A stretch of DNA of 64,000 nt, taken from positions 3,410,001 to 3,474,000 of the forward strand of contig NZ_CP099222.1 in NCBI RefSeq assembly GCF_029717145.1, given 5' to 3'. Shown here piece by piece: positions 20,833 to 29,448 of the stretch. Origin of the DNA: Citrobacter freundii (lineage in GTDB: Bacteria > Pseudomonadota > Gammaproteobacteria > Enterobacterales > Enterobacteriaceae). The notes beneath the pieces are model-generated. The model was given only the letters and a program-made list of their open reading frames with translations, ran no database searches and was not told the DNA's origin. Within the stretch, counting starts at the first letter, position 1, and every line of letters begins with the position of its first letter. The position numbers and the translations under genes are program-made.

Positions 20833-20875
20833 GTAATCGATTACAAATAGGTTCAAATGAAAAGTAATCGATTAC
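20833..20875. promoter_or_regulatory. Twin LacI-family operators upstream of the sugar operon
   Basis: Two identical 12-bp palindromes GTAATCGATTAC at 20833-20844 and 20864-20875, each extending to the 14-mer AGTAATCGATTACA. This fits the LacI-family operator pattern TGNAANCGNTTNCA. Their centres are 31 bp apart, about three helical turns, so two repressors would sit on the same DNA face just upstream of the transporter start. Confidence 0.8.
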
Positions 20876-20939
20876 AAAATAAAGATCCTGTCAGTAAGAA
20901 CAGAACTGGGAGATCAATCACGATAAAGTTCAGGGAGTG

Positions 20940-20969
20940 ACCGATCTCATCGCAAAGGATGAGATCGGT
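20940..20969 (-). terminator. Hairpin after pheP
   Basis: A perfect 12-bp stem ACCGATCTCATC / GATGAGATCGGT with a 6-base loop lies between the pheP stop and the operator region of the next operon. No U-run follows in the pheP direction, so termination may need Rho, or the stem may protect the mRNA end. Confidence 0.55.
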
Positions 20970-20975
20970 AAGGGA

Positions 20976-22370
20976 TTAGCGGGCTTTACGGCGCAGCAGT
21001 TTGAAGGCCACAAACAGGAACAGGATCCATGCCGGTAGCAGCATCGCCGACAGACGCATCTCATCCATGGTGCACATCAGCACCAGAATCATGCCGAGGA
21101 ACGCAATACACAGGTAGTTTCCGGCCGGGTACAGCAGCGCTTTAAACTGAGTGTCACGCCCTTTGCGACGCATTGCCGCGCGAAAGCGCAGGTGCGCCAG
21201 GCAAATCATGATCCAGTTCAACAGCAGCGTCGCCACGACCAGCGCCATCAGCAGGCTGAAGGCCTTTTGCGGCAGCGCGTAGTTAATCAGCACCACCAGC
21301 GAGGTGATCGCCCCGGAAAGCACCAGAGAGTTAACCGGTACGCCGCGACGGCTGACGCGGGTCAAGAACTTCGGTGCATTGCCCTGCACGGAGAGGCCAA
21401 ACAGCATGCGGCTGTTGGAGTACACGCCGCTGTTATACACCGACAGAGAAGCCACCAGAATAACGAAGTTCAGCGCGGAAGCCACCACGTTGCTGTCAAG
21501 ATTATGGAAAATCATCACAAACGGGCTGCTGTTTGATTTCACTTCAACCCATGGGTATAGCGCCAGCAGCACCACCAGTGAACCGATGTAAAACAGCAGA
21601 ATACGATACACCACCTGGTTTACCGCTTTCGGAATACTTTTTTGCGGATCCTGCGCTTCTGCCGCAGTAATACCGATCAGTTCCAGTCCACCAAAGGAGA
21701 ACATGATCACCGCCAGCGAGAGGATCAGCCCGTTCCAGCCGGTGGCAAAAAAGCCGTTATAGCGCCAGAGGTTATCGATACTTGCCTGTTCGCCACCGTG
21801 ACCAGAAAACAACATCCAGACGCCGAAGCCAATCATGCCAATAATCGCCAGCACTTTGATCAATGCAAACCAAAACTCGGTTTCGCCATACAGTCGCACG
21901 TTGACCAGGTTGATGGCATTGATGATCACGAAGAATACGGCGGCCCAAATCCAGGTAGGCACATCGGGAAGCCAGTATTGCATGTAGATCCCAGCCGCCG
22001 TCAGTTCAGCCATGCCGACCAACACAAACATCACCCAGTAGTTCCAGCCAGACAGAAAACCGGCAAACGGTCCCCAGTATTTATAGGCAAAGTGGGCAAA
22101 CGATCCGGAAACGGGTTCTTCAACCACCATTTCGCCCAGTTGGCGCATGATCAGAAACGCGATGATTCCGGCTACGCCATAGCCCAACAGCACCGCCGGT
22201 CCTGCCATTTGAATCGCCGGGCCAATGCCCAGAAACAGACCCGTACCAATTGCGCCGCCCAGCGCAATTAACTGAATATGGCGGTTTTGCAACCCCCGCT
22301 GAAGCGTCGGCTCACTCGTTGACGCGGCATCGGACACGCTGGTGTCGGATGCAGATGACGCGTTTTTCAC
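20976..22370 (-). CDS. pheP: Phenylalanine:H+ symporter
   Basis: 464-residue APC-family amino-acid permease with twelve membrane helices that imports L-phenylalanine. The first helix holds IALGGAIGTGLFLGIGPAI, and PVSGSFAHFAYKYWGPFAGFLSGWNYW follows; both are almost identical to E. coli PheP. The start is GTG at 22370 (KNASSASDTSVSD). In E. coli pheP is next to mscM and cus. Here the sugar operon separates it from mscM and 19 kb of accessory genes separate it from cus. Confidence 0.96.
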   Translation of the reverse strand: MKNASSASDTSVSDAASTSEPTLQRGLQNRHIQLIALGGAIGTGLFLGIGPAIQMAGPAVLLGYGVAGIIAFLIMRQLGEMVVEEPVSGSFAHFAYKYWGPFAGFLSGWNYWVMFVLVGMAELTAAGIYMQYWLPDVPTWIWAAVFFVIINAINLVNVRLYGETEFWFALIKVLAIIGMIGFGVWMLFSGHGGEQASIDNLWRYNGFFATGWNGLILSLAVIMFSFGGLELIGITAAEAQDPQKSIPKAVNQVVYRILLFYIGSLVVLLALYPWVEVKSNSSPFVMIFHNLDSNVVASALNFVILVASLSVYNSGVYSNSRMLFGLSVQGNAPKFLTRVSRRGVPVNSLVLSGAITSLVVLINYALPQKAFSLLMALVVATLLLNWIMICLAHLRFRAAMRRKGRDTQFKALLYPAGNYLCIAFLGMILVLMCTMDEMRLSAMLLPAWILFLFVAFKLLRRKAR

Positions 22371-22536
22371 GCCCTACCCCTGTGTCGTTTATATTGAAGG
22401 GGCTTCTTTTAACATTTCAACCTGGTTGTCGCAAGGCGCAATCGTTTGGATACGCCGGGCATCCTTGCCCAACGCACCGAGGCGCAGGAAAAAAGTCACA
22501 AATCAACGGGCGTTAGCGGAAGCCAACGCGTTGTTG

Positions 22537-23619
22537 TTATTTATTCAGATCAATACGCACCACGTTATCGGGTGCATCCGTGGAGTGGTCTTTATTGAAT
22601 TTCTGCTTCACAGTGACAAACAGCGTTTGCCCATCCGCAGAGAGCAGCAGGCTATTCGGGTTCGGCGGCAGATCCCAGCTTTTCTTCACGCTGTAGTCGG
22701 TTGCATTCAGGCTAAGTAGTTTCCCGGCATCGCGCTGGGTAATATAGATTTCGTTGCGCTTTGCATTGAATTTCACCGCTAACGAATCGCCAACATCGAG
22801 TTGCTTGAGCAATTTACCGGTGTGGATATCCAGCACCAGAGTCGTTTTCGCTTGCGAGTTATCGGTGACAAACAAACGGCCCGTTTGCGCGTCTTCTGCC
22901 ATATTCAGCAACAGCGCAGGTTTCTCACCCAGCGGCTTCCAGCGTTTCTCTATACGCTGATTACGCGGGTTGATCACCAGGATTTCGCCGCCGCCATTGG
23001 CGGCATAAATACGCTGAGTGACGTCAGAGTAATGCAGACCGGTCATCCATTTACCAGTGTTTTTGATACGGGTTTTCAGCTTCAGGGTTTCGGCATCCAC
23101 CACCCAAATTACCGCCGGGTCAGCCACCGCGCCAATATAGAGCAGGCCATTATGCAGCAGCACCTGGCGCGCACCGTACGGGAAACCTTCGGCATTACGT
23201 TCCGGGAACAGTACACGATTTTTCACTTTACCATCGGCGGTATTCAGGGCGCTCAAGCCGCCGTCCAGTGAGTTAGTAACGTACACCGTTTTACCGTCTG
23301 GCGAGAGCGCCATACCAAAGTTTTTCATATCGGTATGGCTTAGACCGAGCGTCTTGAGCGTTTTCGGATCCAGTTTGTAAACCACCCCGCCCTGGACATC
23401 TTTAAATCCTTCCGCACTGGCAACATACAGCGCATCGCCCGCCGGACTCAGCGCCATTTCATACAGACCATCAGCCAACGCACGCTGCTGGACATCAGTA
23501 GCAGCTGGCGTCACCGCTTTTTCCTGTACCGCCGTACGACTGGCTGGCGTTGAATGTGCGGCACAGCCACTTAGCGCTGCGGCAATCAGCAATGCCAGAG
23601 CGGATGTTGTTTTTTTCAT
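22537..23619 (-). CDS. YncE-like beta-propeller lipoprotein
   Basis: 360 residues. A lipoprotein signal with lipobox LSGC (Cys19) is followed by repeated beta-propeller blades (LSPDGKTVYVTNS, RIYAANGGGEILVIN, LSADGQTLFVTVKQK). It resembles E. coli YncE (353 residues, periplasmic, Fur-regulated), but YncE has a cleavable signal rather than a lipobox. A Fur-like sequence lies just upstream, which suggests expression under iron limitation. The biochemical role is unknown. Confidence 0.85.
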   Translation of the reverse strand: MKKTTSALALLIAAALSGCAAHSTPASRTAVQEKAVTPAATDVQQRALADGLYEMALSPAGDALYVASAEGFKDVQGGVVYKLDPKTLKTLGLSHTDMKNFGMALSPDGKTVYVTNSLDGGLSALNTADGKVKNRVLFPERNAEGFPYGARQVLLHNGLLYIGAVADPAVIWVVDAETLKLKTRIKNTGKWMTGLHYSDVTQRIYAANGGGEILVINPRNQRIEKRWKPLGEKPALLLNMAEDAQTGRLFVTDNSQAKTTLVLDIHTGKLLKQLDVGDSLAVKFNAKRNEIYITQRDAGKLLSLNATDYSVKKSWDLPPNPNSLLLSADGQTLFVTVKQKFNKDHSTDAPDNVVRIDLNK

Positions 23620-23919
23620 TGCGGGGATCCTTACCAGAGTGTACGGAAATGGTTAATAACAAAAGAGAATGAGAACTATACGCATTATCTTTATTGAATC
23701 AAGAATAATTAGCTCGTGAATAAAAAAGATGAAACGGAGGTTTGAAGAGTGCGACTGACGCGCGCTACCTCCGCTTTCTTATAATTACCGTGAATTATTC
23801 TGGACGAAAAGGCACCGCAGGCCACAAAATGCACCTTACTGTTTTTTCAACATTTTTAAACGCGTTCCCCAGGTCAGGTTCCTGTCACGCGCTTTAAGCC
23901 ACGCCGGGCAGCGACCGTC
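23620..23919. promoter_or_regulatory. Divergent intergenic region with Fur-like site (about 23665-23689)
   Basis: Between the YncE-like gene and the J-domain gene. GAGAATGAGAAC followed by CGCATTATC resembles GATAAT/ATTATC Fur hexamers with a few mismatches, close to the start of the YncE-like gene. I see no other gene or RNA in the remaining AT-rich part. Confidence 0.5.
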
Positions 23920-25095
23920 ATGAATAAGATCATTAAACGTCTTGAAATCATCAAAAGTGCCATCGAACTGGAAGATGACGAGATCATTTTCCAGCAACTA
24001 GTGCATTTGAAAAATGACACGTTGACGGACGTACCGAAGACGATCGTTCAGGCGCTTGAAGCACGACGCTTCAGCGATGCCCTGCATGAAATCACCGGCT
24101 GGCTGCAATCACAGCGAGCGGTATCAACGTGGCAAGATCCCGGCATCGCTGCCAGCAAACTTGAGCTAAAAGCACTTGAAACACAGTTGCGCGACTTAAT
24201 TGATAAACGCAATGCACGCATTCAAATCCTTGATGACTTCAACGACTTGTATCATCAGCACCTTGGGCCGCTGATGAGTCGTATTCTCGAGTTGCGTAAA
24301 CATCTGGCCGCCAGTGCGCAACGTAAGCAGGAAGCCGAGCGCAAACGCCGGGAAAAAGATTATCAGTCCTGTCAGCACTTTATTTCTCAGGCGGTCGATC
24401 AACTGGCGCAGCTCAAACAGCAGTGGATGAGCCAGCGTTCAGACTCGCGCGAATCAGTGGAAACCCGGCAGCGCATTCAGCAGCAAACGGAGCTTATCAC
24501 CGCCCTGCTGGCGGAAATTCGCGAACTGGAAAACGACTTTTCCCGCCAGGATGACAGCGCCACCCGCCAGGCGCAGGAAGAAGCCCGTCACGAATATGAT
24601 GAATATCAGGAGCAACAGCAGGACGCGCAGCATCGTTATAACCGCGAACGGACACTTTCTCATGATGAGCGCAATGAACTAAAACGCCTGTGGCGGCAGG
24701 CCAGTCGCCTGTGCCACCCGGACGTGGTTGCGGATGACCTGAAAGATAAAGCGCACCAGATGATGGTACAGTTGAATCAGGCGCGACAAAATGCCGATCT
24801 GGCCGCCGTTCGTACGCTGCTTACCCAGTTGCAAAACGGTCTCGAACCGATGATGGCAAGCGACCGCCTTAACGATCTGCAACATTTACGCCGCAAGATA
24901 CAGCAGCTCAGAGAGCAAATTAGCAGCTTGCTCAATGAAATTAGCGAACTGGAAGCTGAGAACGCCTGGCGCCTCGCCGCCTCTGTGACAGATAAGGAAG
25001 CCTACTTTGCCGACCAACAACGGGCGTTAACCGAGATCCGCAATACGCTGGAAGATCAGGTACGCCAGGTCGAGCAAGAACTGCTGGCCGGATAA
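23920..25095 (+). CDS. Coiled-coil protein with an internal J-domain-like HPD segment
   Basis: 391 residues, strongly charged and helical. A short N-terminal helical region is followed by long coiled coils (about 85-250) rich in Gln, Glu and Arg. A J-domain-like segment comes next (LKRLWRQASRLCHPDVV, HPD at 266-268, then KDKAHQMMVQLNQAR), and a second coiled coil runs about 305-390. The HPD tripeptide suggests it recruits a DnaK-type Hsp70. There is no membrane segment or signal. I do not recognise a named homologue. It has no operon partners and only a weak ribosome site. Confidence 0.75.
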   Translation: MNKIIKRLEIIKSAIELEDDEIIFQQLVHLKNDTLTDVPKTIVQALEARRFSDALHEITGWLQSQRAVSTWQDPGIAASKLELKALETQLRDLIDKRNARIQILDDFNDLYHQHLGPLMSRILELRKHLAASAQRKQEAERKRREKDYQSCQHFISQAVDQLAQLKQQWMSQRSDSRESVETRQRIQQQTELITALLAEIRELENDFSRQDDSATRQAQEEARHEYDEYQEQQQDAQHRYNRERTLSHDERNELKRLWRQASRLCHPDVVADDLKDKAHQMMVQLNQARQNADLAAVRTLLTQLQNGLEPMMASDRLNDLQHLRRKIQQLREQISSLLNEISELEAENAWRLAASVTDKEAYFADQQRALTEIRNTLEDQVRQVEQELLAG

Positions 25096-25709
25096 GCCGA
25101 CGACGTACAAAAAACAAGCTAATCGCTATTCTTTCGTGTGATTTTCAAATTAAGCACAAAAAGACAATTTTAGAATTAAATCCTTGAAACTTATAAAATC
25201 AAAGAACATAACACCATAAAACAAAATGAAGACGTAAATAAATTTGAATATGGCAATATTTTCATCCCTCCCCTATACACCCTCCGCGCCAGCCTGGTTT
25301 AAGTTAAGAATTATCTTACAGCGTTCTCATTGTGCTAAAAATGAGCCCTATCCAACTGAATTACGCTCTTTTTTGGCGACCTTCTTAGCCACACCTATCA
25401 GAATCCCCTGTGTCTCTAGGGTTATCCAGTCCGCAATTTTCTCGATTCATAAGCGAAATCTATCAATCATCTGCCCAGAGGTGATTTAAACGATTTATCT
25501 TAAATTTTAACAAAGTGTAATATCAACATTAAGAATAGTTAAAGATTTTAATAAATACAGAAAGTATCTGTTGAAACCGAAATTAATAAGGATACGTTCA
25601 AAACACAGAACGGGATATTCGTTTTAATTAACATTTCACGCATCGCGAGGAACTCTTTTTAATAAAAAAAAGAGGCGATTGCTTGCATCAAAATTTCAAG
25701 GAGATCGTT
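25096..25709. other. AT-rich intergenic region upstream of the LuxR-type gene
   Basis: About 600 bases, visibly AT-rich compared with the flanks. I see no convincing gene, RNA or repeat. It probably holds the promoter region of the regulator at 25710. The composition change marks the left edge of the adhesin island. Confidence 0.5.
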
Positions 25710-26288
25710 ATGTCTAAAGCTATATTTTTGGGTGACTCACTTTACCCATGGCTTGGCATGCGAGAAATTTTACGTGGTTCAGCATTATTTACGGATATCA
25801 CGTACCACTCCTCTCAGACGCTTTCTGCCGTCAACATACATTCTCATAAATTGGATTGCATCATTATTAATCCTGGCAATTCTGATTTTTTAAAATATGC
25901 CAGAGTTATCCGCAACATGGCCTTACGCCCTGCGACGATGATTATCGTTCTTGCCGATGAAACCACTTTTTCACTTTTTCAAACCGTTTGCGGGATGAAC
26001 ATGCATTTTCTCGATCAAGACGACTCTCTTGATCAACTTTTGCACGCATTCACCTCTATCACTCAAATAAAAAAATCACGCACTATCAAAGCAGTACATA
26101 ACAAAATAACCGCAAACGAATTTAACGTCATGATGATGTTGGCCCGCGGTTGGACGCTGACTCAAATCGCCGGCGCATCGCAAAAAAGTGAAAAAACCAT
26201 TGGGGCGTACAAAAGCAACATTGCCAGAAAGCTTGGCAAAACCAATACCCGGCTCAAGTACACCATCTCGCACTATAGCCAGCCGTAA
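25710..26288 (+). CDS. LuxR-type transcriptional regulator upstream of the giant autotransporter
   Basis: 192 residues. The N-terminal part (about 1-125) resembles a degenerate receiver-like domain and has no clear phosphoacceptor aspartate. The C-terminal LuxR HTH is NEFNVMMMLARGWTLTQIAGASQKSEKTIGAYKSNIARKLG. ATG 25710 follows AAGGAG at a good distance, so the in-frame TTG at 25683 is not used. It lies 196 bases before the adhesin gene on the same strand and is the most likely local activator. The architecture is like other fimbrial/adhesin regulators of the LuxR class. Confidence 0.85.
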   Translation: MSKAIFLGDSLYPWLGMREILRGSALFTDITYHSSQTLSAVNIHSHKLDCIIINPGNSDFLKYARVIRNMALRPATMIIVLADETTFSLFQTVCGMNMHFLDQDDSLDQLLHAFTSITQIKKSRTIKAVHNKITANEFNVMMMLARGWTLTQIAGASQKSEKTIGAYKSNIARKLGKTNTRLKYTISHYSQP

Positions 26289-26484
26289 CTGACTTATTTA
26301 AGGACGACCATAACGATTATTTTTTAAAAGGGACTCACTTTCAGTTCGTCTTTTATTCCGCGAAACCCGGAAGGCATCCCCATTTTTAAAAATCGACCTG
26401 CCAGGTAGCACTCCCGCGTGCCAACCATAGCCAACAACTCAACGTAATAACGCATGCAATATAAAATGCAGATAAGGGTTATAT

Positions 26485-29448
26485 ATGAATAAAGTTTACA
26501 GCATTATTTGGAACGCGGTACTCGGTATCTGGGTTGTCGTTTCTGAATTAACCAAAGGCAAGAAAAAAAGCAGTTCGCGTAAAACTGTCGCGGTACTGGC
26601 GGCCAGTGCATTAAGCGGTGCTTCAATGCTGGCATCTGCGGCACCGATTATCGATACAGGTGAGCACAATATTTATACTGACTATCAGAGAGGTATTTCA
26701 GCTGAGGTAAATGAGGGAATTCATAATTATGGCTTCTTATATGAAGATAACTCTACCGGTCAGGCGCTCAACATCAGCGGCGCAATCCCAACGATTGCCC
26801 CAGGTCAAAGCGGCGTTGTGGAGTCAACCACCATCAGAGAGCTGCTGCAAAACGGAAAAATCACCCTAAAAGCCACCAGCCCCGATCAGAATGTCAAAAC
26901 GATCTCCACCGTGGAGCAACTGGCAGAATACCTGACTCATACTCAATCGGCGAAACCTTCGCAGAGCACAGATTTTGATGTTTTTGATCCGGCGCTTCCG
27001 GGAGAACCCGAGCCAATTAAAGTCTTCGATACCAGCGCATTAGCCGGTTTTATCACCGAATCACAAATCGGTGATGCGGTGTTGAACACTTATGATCCAC
27101 AGCAAACGCAAATCTATAAGCAATTTGGTATTGCTCTGGCGACAAACGGAGGCATCGCCAATCTGAATATTGGCAACGACACGCTTAACGTACGTGACAA
27201 GGCCAATACCATCGAATTGCTGGCCAAGGACTCCTCACTGCTGCAAGCGCAGGGTGCCAACAGCCAGGTGAACTGGAAGTCCGATAACTACATAAAATTC
27301 AACGCTGCCCCGGTTGTACCAACGGAAACATTTAACGGTTCACAAATCACCTCCGTATTTGGCACTGATGTAACGCTACTGGCTTACGGTTATAACGACA
27401 CCGGTGAGGTTATCGAAACAGGTACCAAAACGTTCTCGATTACAACGGCCGCGGAGCTGGCTGAGTTCAATAGCTGGCTATTAGGCGAAAGTGATGACGC
27501 CGCACAAAAACCGGATGGACAAAAAGTCAGCCAGATCCAGCTGTGGCTGGATGCCGAAAATAGCCAAATAACGACGGTATCCGCTGCGCAAGCGAAGTAT
27601 GCCGAGTTGATTGAAAACGTGCTTAGTTCCGGTAAAAAATCTGACGTTATCACCTGGGATTATGACGTCTGGACCGACGGCCTGTCGCATACGAATAACA
27701 CTACCGCCGGGCGTGGTGAACTGCACGCCATCTATGCCAACGGCGCTGGGACTACCGGCACCCTGAACCAAGGTGCGATGATCGCCGTTGACGGCAGCAT
27801 TAATGGCGTAATGAAAGCCATTGACGGTGGGGTTATCACTAACCTCGGCGAACTGAACGCATTGCGTTCCTCCGGCGGGCAAAGTCTGGCCATCGGTATG
27901 CTGGCGAAAGACGCCACTGCTACCAACCACGGCACCATCAACTCCGGGTTGTTTATTGATAAAGACGGCAATCAAAAGGTCAGCAGCTATGGCGCATTTG
28001 GTATGCAGGGGCAAGGCGCCAGCACCATTACCAACAACGGCACCATCAACCAGGCCATCACCACCGATAACTTCGGTACCGCCTCTGCCGCCGATCCCTG
28101 GAGTAAAGATGATCCTGATACCTCGCTGACGCTGGCCATTGGCATGCAACTGTCCAACACTGCACAGGGCGTGAATAACGGCGATATCAATATCGTCGAC
28201 GGGAGCAAAAACAGCGCATCCTTTGGTAAAGGCACCGCCTTTGGCGTAGAAGTCGCCGACAACGCGACCTTTACCAACGCGCAGAATGCCTCTATTTATC
28301 TTGGCCGCGACGCCAATGATCTGTCCCTGGATGCCACCCTGCCAGGCGGTTCCAGCCCAAGCGCCGGGATCATGACCAAAAGTGCCAGCGAGGTCATCAA
28401 TAAGGGGCTCATCACGCTGGGCGTCGGCATACGCAACGCTGCGGGGATCTTGATCGGCAACGCGACAGGCAACGTGCTGAATACCGGCAATATTGTGGTC
28501 AATGGCGATGGTCGTGGAGGGAATATCAAGAACTACGGCATCACTGTTCGTGACAGTGGCGCTGAAAATGGTCAGATCATTCGCAATGACGGCAAGATCA
28601 ACGTCAATGGCACCAACAACGTCGGCATTCACGTCAGCGCGACGAAAAAAAATGCCCTGGTGACCACCAGCGACTCAGGCTCTATTGTGGTAGACGGTAC
28701 CGGCGGTGTGGGTAACCGTAACTACGCTATCTGGGCTGAGGGTGGCGTTAATGGTCAGGCGACGGTCAACGTCGATTCCGCTATCACACTTAACAAAGCC
28801 GGGAACATCGGCGTGCACGTGCGTGATAACGCCATCGCGAATGTCGACACCCTGAGCAGTCCACTATTCAACAGCACCAACCAGATTGGTTATTACCTGT
28901 ATGGCAAAGGGGCTACCGCCAACATTGGTCAGGCGGTGATGAATGACAACGGTCAGGCTAACACCACTATTTTTCGTATCGCTAATGGTGCAAAACTTGC
29001 AGGTAATACGACCAACCCGAAAGATAATTCGAGTTCCAATCTCGACCTGACCTTAAGCGGCAAAAACTCCGTCGGCGTCCTCGCCACCGGCGCAGGCAGT
29101 AGTGTAGACACCGGCGAAGCCACGTTTAGCGTGAAAGGCTCCGATTCCGCAGCCCTGCTGATTGAAGGCGGCGCAACAGGTAACATCAGCGATAAAACCA
29201 CCATCAATTTAACCGGTGAAAGAACCATTGCCGGGATTGTTGACGGTCAGGCGCATCAGTTGAATGGCGACGACGAGCAAGGTAACCCGACTGAAACTAC
29301 CCTCACCTCAAACGCGAAGATCACCTCTGAAACTGGCGGTAACGAGGTTATTGCCTATGTGGCAAGAAATCTCGGCAATCTGACCCTTGGTGCCAACGCC
29401 ATTATCGATCTAGCCAGCACCGACAGCATCGGTGTTGATGTACAGTAA
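26485..29448 (+). CDS. N-terminal part of the autotransporter: ESPR signal and start of passenger
   Basis: 987 residues. It opens with an extended signal peptide region (NKVYSIIWNAVLGIWVVVSE) typical of very large type V proteins, then a basic patch, a hydrophobic core (VAVLAASALSGASMLASA) and likely cleavage near residue 53. The rest is passenger: Asn/Gly-rich repeats such as GTINSGLF, GTINQAITT and GLITLGVGIRNAAGILIGN that predict a parallel beta-helix. It ends abruptly at the TAA after SIGVDVQ. Without a barrel it would be exported only to the periplasm. Confidence 0.8.
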   Translation: MNKVYSIIWNAVLGIWVVVSELTKGKKKSSSRKTVAVLAASALSGASMLASAAPIIDTGEHNIYTDYQRGISAEVNEGIHNYGFLYEDNSTGQALNISGAIPTIAPGQSGVVESTTIRELLQNGKITLKATSPDQNVKTISTVEQLAEYLTHTQSAKPSQSTDFDVFDPALPGEPEPIKVFDTSALAGFITESQIGDAVLNTYDPQQTQIYKQFGIALATNGGIANLNIGNDTLNVRDKANTIELLAKDSSLLQAQGANSQVNWKSDNYIKFNAAPVVPTETFNGSQITSVFGTDVTLLAYGYNDTGEVIETGTKTFSITTAAELAEFNSWLLGESDDAAQKPDGQKVSQIQLWLDAENSQITTVSAAQAKYAELIENVLSSGKKSDVITWDYDVWTDGLSHTNNTTAGRGELHAIYANGAGTTGTLNQGAMIAVDGSINGVMKAIDGGVITNLGELNALRSSGGQSLAIGMLAKDATATNHGTINSGLFIDKDGNQKVSSYGAFGMQGQGASTITNNGTINQAITTDNFGTASAADPWSKDDPDTSLTLAIGMQLSNTAQGVNNGDINIVDGSKNSASFGKGTAFGVEVADNATFTNAQNASIYLGRDANDLSLDATLPGGSSPSAGIMTKSASEVINKGLITLGVGIRNAAGILIGNATGNVLNTGNIVVNGDGRGGNIKNYGITVRDSGAENGQIIRNDGKINVNGTNNVGIHVSATKKNALVTTSDSGSIVVDGTGGVGNRNYAIWAEGGVNGQATVNVDSAITLNKAGNIGVHVRDNAIANVDTLSSPLFNSTNQIGYYLYGKGATANIGQAVMNDNGQANTTIFRIANGAKLAGNTTNPKDNSSSNLDLTLSGKNSVGVLATGAGSSVDTGEATFSVKGSDSAALLIEGGATGNISDKTTINLTGERTIAGIVDGQAHQLNGDDEQGNPTETTLTSNAKITSETGGNEVIAYVARNLGNLTLGANAIIDLASTDSIGVDVQ
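29446..29448 (+). other. In-frame TAA splitting the adhesin frame
   Basis: Codon 988 of the frame starting at 26485, in the context GTA CAG TAA GGC GGG. The frame is open on both sides, so one base change would restore it. No hairpin or selenocysteine-type signal is evident directly after it. Confidence 0.85.

Noticed and set aside
25244-25489. 81-codon plus-strand frame in the AT-rich gap
   Set aside because: No ribosome site, no domain, and composition of random AT-rich DNA.
27481-28632. 383-codon open frame on the minus strand inside the autotransporter
   Set aside because: It has no ribosome site or recognisable domain and is explained by the repetitive codon pattern of the plus-strand adhesin.
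29446-29448. Programmed recoding (selenocysteine or designed read-through) at the adhesin stop
   Set aside because: Selenocysteine uses UGA, not UAA, and I see no stem-loop or read-through motif after it; mutation or sequencing error is simpler.
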